From the NCBI GenBank assembly GCA_963578625.1, contig CAUZEO010000183.1, positions 1-10,350 of the forward strand: a stretch of DNA of 10,350 bases, read 5' to 3'. Under the pieces are notes generated by a model. That model worked only from the letters and a program-made list of their open reading frames with translations, was not told where the DNA came from and made no database searches. The number at the start of each line of letters is the position of its first letter. Positions within the stretch are counted from its first letter, which is position 1. The stretch comes from CAUZEO01 sp963578625 (GTDB lineage Bacteria > Verrucomicrobiota > Kiritimatiellia > SLOV01). The position numbers and the translations under genes are program-made. Below, piece after piece: positions 1 through 6,708 of this stretch.

Positions 1-1
1 A

Positions 2-535
2 AAGTTTGCCAGTCAGCAGTCCGTCCCGATCCCATTGGTTGCCGCCCAGAAGTATTATATGGAAGTGTTTCAAAAAGAAGGGAGCGGAGGCGACCATTTG
101 GCGATTGCATGGGAGGTGCCGGGCACCACCTCCACCAACGTCATCACAAGCGAGTATCTTGAACTGCCGCCGGGCGTTTATCCCGAAGTCGACAACGCGC
201 GCACCTGGGTTGGCCGCAATGGACTCTCCGGCGACGACCTCGATGTGGATGCCGATCCCGACGGCGATGGACACACCAACCAGCAGGAATTCAACACCCG
301 AACCAACCCCAACGACGTCAACGATGTCCTGTCTCTCGGAATCGACAACGACGGGCTGGATTTCGAAGCGGTCAGTGGCAAGACGTACCGGGTTGAATTC
401 CGCAACGGCTTTGGCGATACCAACGGATGGCAATTCCTGTCGGAGTTTGTGGCCACGCAGCAAGTAGTCGAGGTTTCCGACCCTTCTACCAGCAACCCGC
501 CCGTACGCGTCTACCGCCTGCTCGCCAACCCATAG
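2..535 (+). CDS. C-terminal part of a secreted PA14 / TSP3-repeat protein (5' end outside window)
   Basis: The frame is open from base 2 to the TAG at 533-535, so the start lies off the left edge; internal TTG or ATG codons need not be starts. The first ~40 residues match the end of a PA14 domain (motif YYMEVFQKEGSGGDHLAIAW), a beta-sandwich usually involved in carbohydrate binding. An Asp-rich stretch follows at about bases 225-315 (DVDADPDGDG, then QEF and TNPND), resembling calcium-binding thrombospondin type-3 or dockerin-like loops. The last ~65 residues (GKTYRVEFRNG... GWQFLSE... VYRLLANP) resemble the short C-terminal beta module common at the ends of giant PVC-group extracellular proteins. 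No sorting tail such as PEP-CTERM is visible. The role is inferred to be cell-surface or secreted binding or adhesion; the catalytic partner domain, if any, is upstream and unseen. Domain calls are from motif recognition. Confidence 0.8.
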   Translation, partial: KFASQQSVPIPLVAAQKYYMEVFQKEGSGGDHLAIAWEVPGTTSTNVITSEYLELPPGVYPEVDNARTWVGRNGLSGDDLDVDADPDGDGHTNQQEFNTRTNPNDVNDVLSLGIDNDGLDFEAVSGKTYRVEFRNGFGDTNGWQFLSEFVATQQVVEVSDPSTSNPPVRVYRLLANP

Positions 536-589
536 CTTAAGCTTCGGAGTGTCAGAAATCGTTTTCCCATCAGTATCAGTCGGAGTGAA

Positions 590-905
590 AGTCTTATGAT
601 CCGTCTGCAGATTTCGCATGAGCCATGCTTTCTCCGGGGCAAAGTGCCGGGCAAGCATCGATGGGTAGGTTGCGCCGGGAACCCGCGCGTTGATTTCACA
701 GATTCGAACTTCAAGCACCCCGTTCTGTTTGACAACGTGAAAGTCGAGGCTGCCGGTTCCCATACGTCTCAAGCGTTTCGACCTCGCGGCTCAGAGCGTC
801 GGTTTCTTCCCGGTTTCCGAGGAACAGGGACAGGAGATTAGCTCCGAAAACGGTTCGGCGGTCCCAGAATTCCGGCAGAATTCCGTTCAGATCCTGGACT
901 TTCAT
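590..905 (-). pseudogene. Remnant of an ATP-grasp family ligase, frameshifted and truncated
   Basis: Reading the minus strand from the ATG at 905-903 gives an open frame to 711 that begins MKVQDLNGILPEFWDRR and reaches ALSREVE. Its remaining residues look meaningless. In the next frame the text continues as LRRMGTGSLDFHVV, then EVRICEINARVPGATYPSML and HFAPEKAWLMRNLQ. Removing one A from the AAA run at 776-778 joins the frames seamlessly as SREVERLRRMGTGSLDF. The E-I-N-A-R...GATYPS motif is the metal-binding E-x-N segment plus glycine-rich end of an ATP-grasp fold. The lysine/ATP-binding N-terminal half is absent upstream of 905, and the second frame has no proper stop but runs on antisense through the PA14 gene. 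I therefore read it as a decayed 3' fragment. A sequencing error at the A run could explain the shift but not the missing N-terminal half. The exact ligase subfamily is not recognised. Confidence 0.55.
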
Positions 906-1104
906 AGCTTGATCGCCCCTTTTCGGCTTCTTTCCCCCGATTTTTCCAAGGCGGGCAAAACTTCTCGCTTCACGGAAGTAAGCCCGATGGTGACGTCAAA
1001 AAAACGCTGCGGGGCATTTTATCGTTCACAGGAGCCTAAGCGCCGATATACCGTGTTCCCCCTTTGACAAAGCCCAACCGCAATCCCAACTGAAGGATCC
1101 CCCC
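906..1104. other. Intergenic stretch between the ATP-grasp remnant and the parvulin gene
   Basis: About 200 bases with no convincing coding frame. It should hold the promoter of the plus-strand parvulin gene. A TTGACA hexamer sits at 1064-1069, but no good -10 box follows at 16-18 bases. A perfect 8-base palindrome, TGACGTCA, lies at 991-998 beside an A-run. An AAGGA ribosome-binding site ends about 7 bases before the ATG at 1105. With the pseudogene included, there is no intact gene from 536 to 1104. Confidence 0.5.
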
Positions 1105-2106
1105 ATGATCAAACGGCCTCGAAACTTGGATTTACTGTCACCCTGGCTCCTGCGGACAATCACCATGGTCGCCATCATTCCCGCTGCACTGGTGCATGTC
1201 TCCCTCGCCGAGGAAGCCCCCGCGGACATCGTCATTGAAGTAAATGGGACCTCTCTATCCGCTGCCGATGCAAAGGGTCTGGTAGATCGCCGAATGACCG
1301 CCTTCGAGGGGCTGGTTCCTCCCGAGCAGGAGGGACGTCTGCGAGATCAGGTAGAGCGCCAGGTTAACGAGGATTTTATCAAGCGGGCTCTGCTGGAGGC
1401 CAAGATCCAGGCTGCCGATATCGAAGCCACCGCCGAAGAAATCGATGCGGCCATTTCGACAATGAAAGAGAATTTGCCCCCGACACTTCAATTTGCCGAT
1501 TTTCTCAAGATGCAGGGTGTCGACGACAACGGATACCGTGAGGTACTCGCACTGGAATTGGCGGCCCGCAAACATCCGGATTTCAACAAGGTGTCCGATG
1601 AGGATGTTGCGGCTTTTTATGAAGAACAAAAGGCCGGCATGAACGTTCCTGAAACGGTGAAGGCCCGCCATATTTTGCTCTCGTTTGATCCAACAGCCGA
1701 CGATGAAGGAAAAACAGAGAAGAGAAAAGAAGTCGACCGGATCCGGCAGGAACTTCTCGACGGCGCAGATTTTGCCGAGAGCGCAAAAAAGTATTCGACC
1801 TGTCCCAGCTCGCAAAAGGGGGGTGACCTCGGCCAGTTCTCACGCGGCCAGATGGTGCCTGAATTCGAACGCGCCGCTTTCGGCCAGGAGATCGGTGAAA
1901 TTGGGGACGTCGTGGAAACGAAGTTTGGCTATCACATCATTGAGGTCACGGAGCAGAACAAAGGGCAGGAGCGCACGCTCGACGATGTGCACGACCAGAT
2001 TGAAATGTTTCTGAACGAAAAGGCCCTGGGAGAATTCGTGCAGACGCTGAAGGCGGAAGCCACGATCAACTATCCCGGACAAGCCGCGGAGACCGCGGTT
2101 CCTTAG
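1105..2106 (+). CDS. Exported SurA/PrsA-like peptidyl-prolyl cis-trans isomerase (parvulin)
   Basis: A 333-residue protein. Parvulins catalyse cis-trans isomerisation of peptidyl-proline bonds, and exported ones assist folding of envelope proteins. Residues 1-36 form a signal peptide: basic start, hydrophobic core around 16-33, likely cleavage near SLA-EE. Residues ~40-170 are a helical chaperone-type region like SurA_N (IVIEVNGTSLSAADAKGLVD, then charged helices). Residues ~186-283 are the parvulin domain: ARHILLSF (H189), GADFAESAKKYS, C233-PSSQKGGDLG, FSRGQMVPEFE, and FGYHIIEVTE (H277). The paired histidines and the cysteine are the usual active-site cluster, so the enzyme looks intact. 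A helix at ~290-320 closes the fold. The start is supported by AAGGA seven bases upstream. There is a single isomerase domain, unlike the two of E. coli SurA. Its stop overlaps that of the opposite-strand gene (TTAG, 2103-2106). I give no symbol because SurA, PrsA and PpiD cannot be separated here. Confidence 0.9.
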   Translation: MIKRPRNLDLLSPWLLRTITMVAIIPAALVHVSLAEEAPADIVIEVNGTSLSAADAKGLVDRRMTAFEGLVPPEQEGRLRDQVERQVNEDFIKRALLEAKIQAADIEATAEEIDAAISTMKENLPPTLQFADFLKMQGVDDNGYREVLALELAARKHPDFNKVSDEDVAAFYEEQKAGMNVPETVKARHILLSFDPTADDEGKTEKRKEVDRIRQELLDGADFAESAKKYSTCPSSQKGGDLGQFSRGQMVPEFERAAFGQEIGEIGDVVETKFGYHIIEVTEQNKGQERTLDDVHDQIEMFLNEKALGEFVQTLKAEATINYPGQAAETAVP

Positions 2107-4097
2107 TTTTTCCTTGATACATCCAGGGATCTTGCGCAGCGAAATCCGATCGTTGGATGGCCCGACTCGTTCAGGCCTTTCTTGAGCTCTTTCGTGGATG
2201 CGCTGCGACGGTGATGCGTCGTGGCGGTCTGCGCCGGGCTCAAGTAGGATCCGCCGCGAATTACATGTCCACTGCCGCTTGAAGGGCCGGTCGGATTTCT
2301 CACCGGAGAGGTGAAATAGTAATTCGACTGGTACCAGTCCGCGATCCATTCGGCGGCGTTTCCTGCCATATGCATCACCCTGTACGGACTCTCGTCCACC
2401 GTCGACCAGAGGCTCAAGTCGGCCATTTCCGCCCGAGCAGGGATGGTTTCTTCCACAGGCCAGGTTACAGAGGGGAGGGTTACCCGCGGCGGCGGAACAT
2501 CGCTCTTTCTCTTTTTGTCCTTGGGGGTTTCCTGGCGGGTAATCTCCGCTGCGAGTGCCGTCCGGCTGTCGATCGTATTGCTGCGCGTTTTCGACAATGC
2601 GGTGGATCCCCAGGGGTAGGTGCGACCGTCCGCGCTACGCGCCGCTCGTTCCCACTCGGCTTCCGTGGGCAGTCTCTTGTTCTTCCAGGTGGCGTACGCA
2701 TACGCGTCGTACCAGTCAACGCCGACCACCGGTTGATCGTCGCCGGAAAGTCCCGATCTGCTCCACCCCTCCGCGTCGTGGTTTTTCAACGGCGGTGCAT
2801 CGTCATGTTCCATCGAGGAATCCCCCGTTTTCTTCACGTGATCAACGAATTCCCGGTATTCGGCGTTTGTGACTTCGTACTTTTCGATCAGGAAAGGTGC
2901 GACATATACGAAATGATAGGGAAAGGTATCGGCGCTGGTGGACAGGCTGCCGCTGCCGCTGCTGCTGCTCACTGGATAGCTTTCGTACATCGGTGGGCCG
3001 CCCGGTGGGCCGCCCAGCGGGCCGCCTCCCGGAATTCTGCGCCTCCTCAATGGGGAGGTCTGCTGGCCACCTGATGCGCCTTCGCTGCCCATCAGGAAGT
3101 ATCCGCCGGGGACGTAAATCATCTCTTCATCATTGAGGTGAGCCGCTCCGGGCTCGGCGCCTTTCCCGGCGGCGTTGTATGCATCCATGATCAGGTTCTG
3201 CTTCCGCGGGATATAACTGAGATCCATGTCCTGAAGAATATCCGCGTTTCCGTTTCCGCTCCCGCCTCGTTCGGAATCGACCACTGCGGACATCCAGAAA
3301 TATTGGAATGCATCCATTTCGTTGATGGCCTCGTCGAAGTACCCATCCTCCAACAGCTGAGGCAGCCGCTCGTTCATCAGCTTCGGTAGGGAACGCGCGA
3401 CATCCCGCCGCTCGATGATCGTACGATCATAGAACTGTTTTGCCCTCCTGTTGCCGTTGTAATTCTTTTGTTCGATTCCCGAGTACTTGCCGGCCATCTC
3501 CGCCAACTGGCCGGTATACACTTCGAACCGTCGAACCGCCGCCTGGATCGGTGCCAGCCATTCGCCATCGATCTTCTGAAGCCCCCGATCAAGATTCTGC
3601 TTCTCCTGATTGAAAGCGGCAACCCGTCGTCGCGCAGTTTTGGCGTAAGCGTGATCCGGGCACTTTTCCAGGAATTCCGTAAACAGATCAATGGCGAGGT
3701 CGTAGCTCTCGACCGAGAGGCTCCTTTTGGGATTGAGTTTGAAACGCCCGAGCCCCTTGGCGAAGTACCCGGCGATATCTATCCGCTCCATGGATTTGAG
3801 ATCCTCCGTTTTGAGTTCGTGTCGCCGCGTGATGGTCCTGGTGCGTTCCTGCAGCACCAGGAGTTCCTCCGTTTCCGTTATTACGCTGCCGATCACGACA
3901 TCCCCGTCTTTCGTTGTGACTTTAACGAGATCCTCTTTCGGGAACAGCTTTTGCGCGTTTGGCGAAAGATCCTCCTGGCTCAGCTCGCTGCCACCGACGG
4001 CGGCACCGGCGAACAGGAGCGCAAAAAGAAGGACCGGCAGCCGTAAAACCCCCGTAGTCATTGTACGCACTCTCCGTGGTGAGATGGTTTCATTCAT
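2103..4097 (-). CDS. Exported protein with C-terminal FGE-sulfatase (SUMF1/C-type-lectin-like) domain
   Basis: 664 residues from the ATG at 4097. A second ATG at residue 13 (4061) has a better GGAGAG site upstream and still leaves a full signal peptide, so the true start may be 4061. Layout: signal peptide to about residue 37; a small SH3-like module ~58-105 (TKDGDVVIGSVI... KSMERI); a helical TPR-like and coiled stretch ~110-310; and an FGE-sulfatase domain ~325-655. Visible FGE hallmarks are MIYVPGGYFLMGSE, FLIEKYEVTNAEY, KRLPTEAEWERAA (W482), GNAAEWIADWY, IRGGSYL and GFRCARS. The domain is split near its start by a ~45-residue Gly/Pro/Ser linker. The copper-binding cysteines that make formylglycine in true FGE, just after RGGSY, are absent, so sulfatase activation is unlikely. 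A binding or regulatory fold is more likely, but the function is unknown. It lies 35 bp downstream of the phosphorylase on the same strand and may share its mRNA. Confidence 0.85.
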   Translation of the reverse strand: MNETISPRRVRTMTTGVLRLPVLLFALLFAGAAVGGSELSQEDLSPNAQKLFPKEDLVKVTTKDGDVVIGSVITETEELLVLQERTRTITRRHELKTEDLKSMERIDIAGYFAKGLGRFKLNPKRSLSVESYDLAIDLFTEFLEKCPDHAYAKTARRRVAAFNQEKQNLDRGLQKIDGEWLAPIQAAVRRFEVYTGQLAEMAGKYSGIEQKNYNGNRRAKQFYDRTIIERRDVARSLPKLMNERLPQLLEDGYFDEAINEMDAFQYFWMSAVVDSERGGSGNGNADILQDMDLSYIPRKQNLIMDAYNAAGKGAEPGAAHLNDEEMIYVPGGYFLMGSEGASGGQQTSPLRRRRIPGGGPLGGPPGGPPMYESYPVSSSSGSGSLSTSADTFPYHFVYVAPFLIEKYEVTNAEYREFVDHVKKTGDSSMEHDDAPPLKNHDAEGWSRSGLSGDDQPVVGVDWYDAYAYATWKNKRLPTEAEWERAARSADGRTYPWGSTALSKTRSNTIDSRTALAAEITRQETPKDKKRKSDVPPPRVTLPSVTWPVEETIPARAEMADLSLWSTVDESPYRVMHMAGNAAEWIADWYQSNYYFTSPVRNPTGPSSGSGHVIRGGSYLSPAQTATTHHRRSASTKELKKGLNESGHPTIGFRCARSLDVSRKN
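2992..3027. repeat. Tandem 12-bp repeat inside the FGE-domain gene (codes for Gly-Gly-Pro-x units)
   Basis: Two perfect copies of GGTGGGCCGCCC sit at 2992-3003 and 3004-3015, followed by a degenerate third at 3016-3027. Read on the minus strand they give the GGPLGGPPGGPP part of the low-complexity linker in the FGE-like protein. A serine-coding CTG/CCG run lies beside it at about 2948-2970. The repeat is in frame (12 = 4 codons), so copy-number slippage would lengthen or shorten the linker without breaking the gene. Confidence 0.8.
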
Positions 4098-4132
4098 TTG
4101 AAACCGTCAGTCTACCCCGGGGTTCCGTCCGG

Positions 4133-6664
4133 TCAAGCCGACGGTTGCGGGTCTTCGGCGAAGAGATCGACCGGGCACGACGTCACGCCCCAAATCTGCT
4201 CGGCATATTCGCGTATCGTCCGGTCGGAACTGAATTTTCCGCAGCCGGAAATGTTTCGAATGCACATCGCCGCCCACCGCGCCGGATCCCGATATGCGTC
4301 GTCGACCGCATCCTGCGTCTCTACGTACGAGGGGAAGTCGGCAAGGTGAAAATAGGGGTCTCCACTGTCCATCAGGGAGGTCCACAGAGGGTTGAAGAGC
4401 TCGGGTTTCTCCAGGTTGAGGAAGCCGCTGTTCAGCAGGTCCATCACGCGCTTGATGTCCGGATTGTCGTGATAAGCCTGCCGCGGGTCAAAACTCTGGT
4501 CCCGCCGCAGGGCGTTAATTTCTTCCACCGAGTGTCCGAAGAGAAAGAAATTATTCTCTCCGACCTTCTCGCGAATTTCAATGTTGGCCCCGTCCAGGGT
4601 GCCGATGGTGAGCGCGCCGTTGAGGGCCAGTTTCATGTTTCCGGTCCCGCTGGCCTCGGTGCCGGCAGTGCTGATCTGTTCACTCAGGTCTGTTGCGGGA
4701 ATGATACGCTCCGCGAGGGAGACCCGGTAATCTTTCAGGAACACAACTTTCAATTTTCCACGGATGTCGGGGTCGTTGTTTACAATGGAGCCGACGTCGT
4801 GGATGAGCTTGATGATCAGCTTGGCCATCGCATATCCGGGCGCAGCTTTGGCCGAGAAGATAAATGTGCGGGGATAGTACGGGTGATCCGGATTCGCCTT
4901 CAGCACCGAGTATCGGTGCAGGATATGCATCACGTTGAGCACTTGCCGCTTGTACTCGTGCAGACGCTTGATCTGCGCGTCAAAGATGGATTCGGGATCC
5001 ACGCAAATACCATTTTCCTGCATGATCAAATCCACCAGCGCGCATTTGTTCCTTTGCCGGATCTCCATCAGCCGGGACTGAAGCTCTGGGTCGTCGGCTG
5101 ACGACCGCAAGCCGCTGAGCCGGTCGAGATCGATAACCCAATCCGGGCCGACTCTCTCCGTCACCAGTTCCGCCAACTCGGGATTGCATTTCAACAGCCA
5201 CCGTCGCTGGGTGATGCCGTTCGTTTTGTTGTTGAACCGTTCAGGCCACAAGTCATGAAAGTCCTTGAACAGGCTCTTCTTGAGGATCTCCGAATGGAGC
5301 GCTGCGACGCCGTTCACGCTGTGACTCCCGACCACACCGAGGTGCGACATCCTCACCTTCTTTTCTTTCCCTTCCTCGATCAGCGACATGCGAACCACGC
5401 GGTCGTGATCATTGGGGAACCGGGTCACCACCGTCCGCAGGAACCTGCGGTTGATCTCGTAGACGATCATCAGGTGCCTCGGCAGAATCTGTTCGAATAG
5501 CCGCACCGGCCATTTTTCGAGCGCTTCCGGCATCAACGTATGATTCGTGTAGCCGAACGTTTTTACCGTGATGCGCCATGCGTCGTCCCAGCGCACCCCA
5601 TGCTCGTCGAGAAGGATGCGCATCAGTTCCGCGATTGCGATGGCGGGATGCGTATCGTTCAACTGAATTGCGATTCGGTCGGGAAACAGTGAAAAGTCAC
5701 GATGGGACGCGTTGAACCGCCGGACGATATCCTGCAGCGAGCAACTCACAAAAAAATATTGCTGCTTGAACCGTAGTTCTTTGCCCTGGTCGATGTTGTC
5801 GTTAGGGTAGAGGACCTTGCTGATATTTTCATGCGAGAGTTTGTCCTCGTAGGCTCGCACGTACTCCCCGTTATTGAAAAACTCCAGGTTGAATTCCTCG
5901 GTTCCTTTTGCCGTCCAGAGGCGAAGATTGTTCACGGTGTTGTTGCGATGCCCCGCAATGGGATTGTCGTACGGAATCCCGATCGTGGTTTCGTAGTCCA
6001 CCCAGCGGGGGACGGTCCGATGGGCTTTGTGCTCGAGCTGGACCCTGCCTCCAAAGTGGACCTGCATCTGGTACTCGGGACGGCCGATTTCCCAGGGATA
6101 GGGATTGCGAAGCCAGTTGTCCGCCTTCTCCACCTGGTACCCGTCGCGGATTTCCTGCCTGAAAATACCGTAGTCATACCGAATGCCGTAGCCGTACCCG
6201 GGAAGCTGCAGCGTGGCGATGGAATCCAGGAAACAGGCGGCAAGCCGGCCGAGCCCGCCGTTGCCGAGCCCCGCGTCCCTCTCGAGATCCCGCAGGTGAT
6301 TCCAATTGAGGCCCATGGCGTTGAGCGCCTGGTCCACCTGCTCCTCAATACCGAGGTTGATGACGTTGTTGGCGAGGGCGCGGCCCATGAGATACTCCAT
6401 GGAGAGGTAGTACACACGCTTCACATCCTGGTGATAGTACGTCTGGCTGGTCCGGATCCAGCGCTCCACCAGGCGGTCCCGCACCGCCATCGACAGCGCG
6501 AAATAGCGGTCATACTCCGTGCACGTATACTTGTCCTTGGCCAGCGTGTACTTCAGGTGGTTTTCGAAATCTTTGCGAATGGCTTCCCGGGTAAGCGATT
6601 CGTGCTCCTCGTATGTCGTGATATCGCCGGCTTGTGATGTGATTGTATCGGGGATGGAACTCAT
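4133..6664 (-). CDS. glgP: Glycogen/starch/maltodextrin alpha-glucan phosphorylase
   Basis: 843 residues, the normal size for glycosyltransferase family 35. The enzyme releases glucose-1-phosphate from the non-reducing ends of alpha-1,4-glucans using inorganic phosphate and pyridoxal phosphate, in the cytoplasm. Recognisable stretches include KRVYYLSMEYLMGRAL near residue 85, DAGLGNGGLGRLAACFLDS near 130, ATLQLPGYGYGIRYDYGIF, the long central block with AIQLNDTHPAIAIAELMRIL, and KTNGITQRRWL. The cofactor site EASGTGNMK has K678 as the pyridoxal-phosphate lysine, close to its position in rabbit muscle phosphorylase, and is followed by NGALTIGTLDGANIEI. The C-terminal NISGCGKFSSDRTI is typical. 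No signal peptide, truncation or frameshift is seen. No other glycogen genes (glgA, glgB, glgC, glgX) lie in the window. glgP and malP types are not separable by eye. The ATG at 6664 is followed directly by a normal N-terminus; its ribosome-binding site is weak. Confidence 0.96.
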   Translation of the reverse strand: MSSIPDTITSQAGDITTYEEHESLTREAIRKDFENHLKYTLAKDKYTCTEYDRYFALSMAVRDRLVERWIRTSQTYYHQDVKRVYYLSMEYLMGRALANNVINLGIEEQVDQALNAMGLNWNHLRDLERDAGLGNGGLGRLAACFLDSIATLQLPGYGYGIRYDYGIFRQEIRDGYQVEKADNWLRNPYPWEIGRPEYQMQVHFGGRVQLEHKAHRTVPRWVDYETTIGIPYDNPIAGHRNNTVNNLRLWTAKGTEEFNLEFFNNGEYVRAYEDKLSHENISKVLYPNDNIDQGKELRFKQQYFFVSCSLQDIVRRFNASHRDFSLFPDRIAIQLNDTHPAIAIAELMRILLDEHGVRWDDAWRITVKTFGYTNHTLMPEALEKWPVRLFEQILPRHLMIVYEINRRFLRTVVTRFPNDHDRVVRMSLIEEGKEKKVRMSHLGVVGSHSVNGVAALHSEILKKSLFKDFHDLWPERFNNKTNGITQRRWLLKCNPELAELVTERVGPDWVIDLDRLSGLRSSADDPELQSRLMEIRQRNKCALVDLIMQENGICVDPESIFDAQIKRLHEYKRQVLNVMHILHRYSVLKANPDHPYYPRTFIFSAKAAPGYAMAKLIIKLIHDVGSIVNNDPDIRGKLKVVFLKDYRVSLAERIIPATDLSEQISTAGTEASGTGNMKLALNGALTIGTLDGANIEIREKVGENNFFLFGHSVEEINALRRDQSFDPRQAYHDNPDIKRVMDLLNSGFLNLEKPELFNPLWTSLMDSGDPYFHLADFPSYVETQDAVDDAYRDPARWAAMCIRNISGCGKFSSDRTIREYAEQIWGVTSCPVDLFAEDPQPSA

Positions 6665-6708
6665 CGTAACTTTCGAATAAGATCGTACTGTAGCCTGCTA
6701 TAGTAAAG
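6665..6708. promoter_or_regulatory. 44-bp divergent gap between glgP and the PLD gene
   Basis: The two start codons face away from each other across 44 bases, so both genes must draw initiation signals from this gap or from the ends of the neighbouring genes. On the plus strand a TATAGT (-10-like) lies at 6699-6704, only four bases before the ATG at 6709. If used, it would give an almost leaderless mRNA. No convincing -35 box is paired with it. No strong Shine-Dalgarno sequence precedes either start. Confidence 0.35.

Noticed and set aside
534..545. AGCTTAAGCT palindrome just after the PA14 gene as a terminator
   Set aside because: The palindrome has no loop and no following T-run, so it cannot act as an intrinsic terminator.
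596..841. 81-residue plus-strand frame in the 536-1104 gap
   Set aside because: The minus strand here reads as an ATP-grasp remnant across a frameshift, which explains the conserved-looking text better than this frame.
1064..1069. TTGACA as the -35 box of the parvulin promoter
   Set aside because: No acceptable -10 hexamer occurs at 16-18 bases, and the spacing would put transcription start at or past the ribosome-binding site.
1255..1815. 186-residue minus-strand frame opposite the parvulin gene
   Set aside because: It is antisense to an intact parvulin with all active-site motifs, and nothing in it is recognisable.
2370..3074. 234-residue plus-strand open frame opposite the FGE-like gene
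   Set aside because: It is antisense to the FGE domain, with alanine runs produced by the serine/glycine repeat on the other strand; it is a shadow frame.
4061..5101. 346-residue plus-strand open frame across the start of the FGE-like gene and the 3' part of glgP
   Set aside because: It lies antisense to two well-supported genes and has no domain or ribosome-binding support.
5831..6637. 268-residue open frame on the plus strand inside glgP
   Set aside because: It is wholly antisense to a certain phosphorylase gene, and its composition (rich in Val, Pro, His, Arg) is that of a codon-bias shadow with no recognisable motif.
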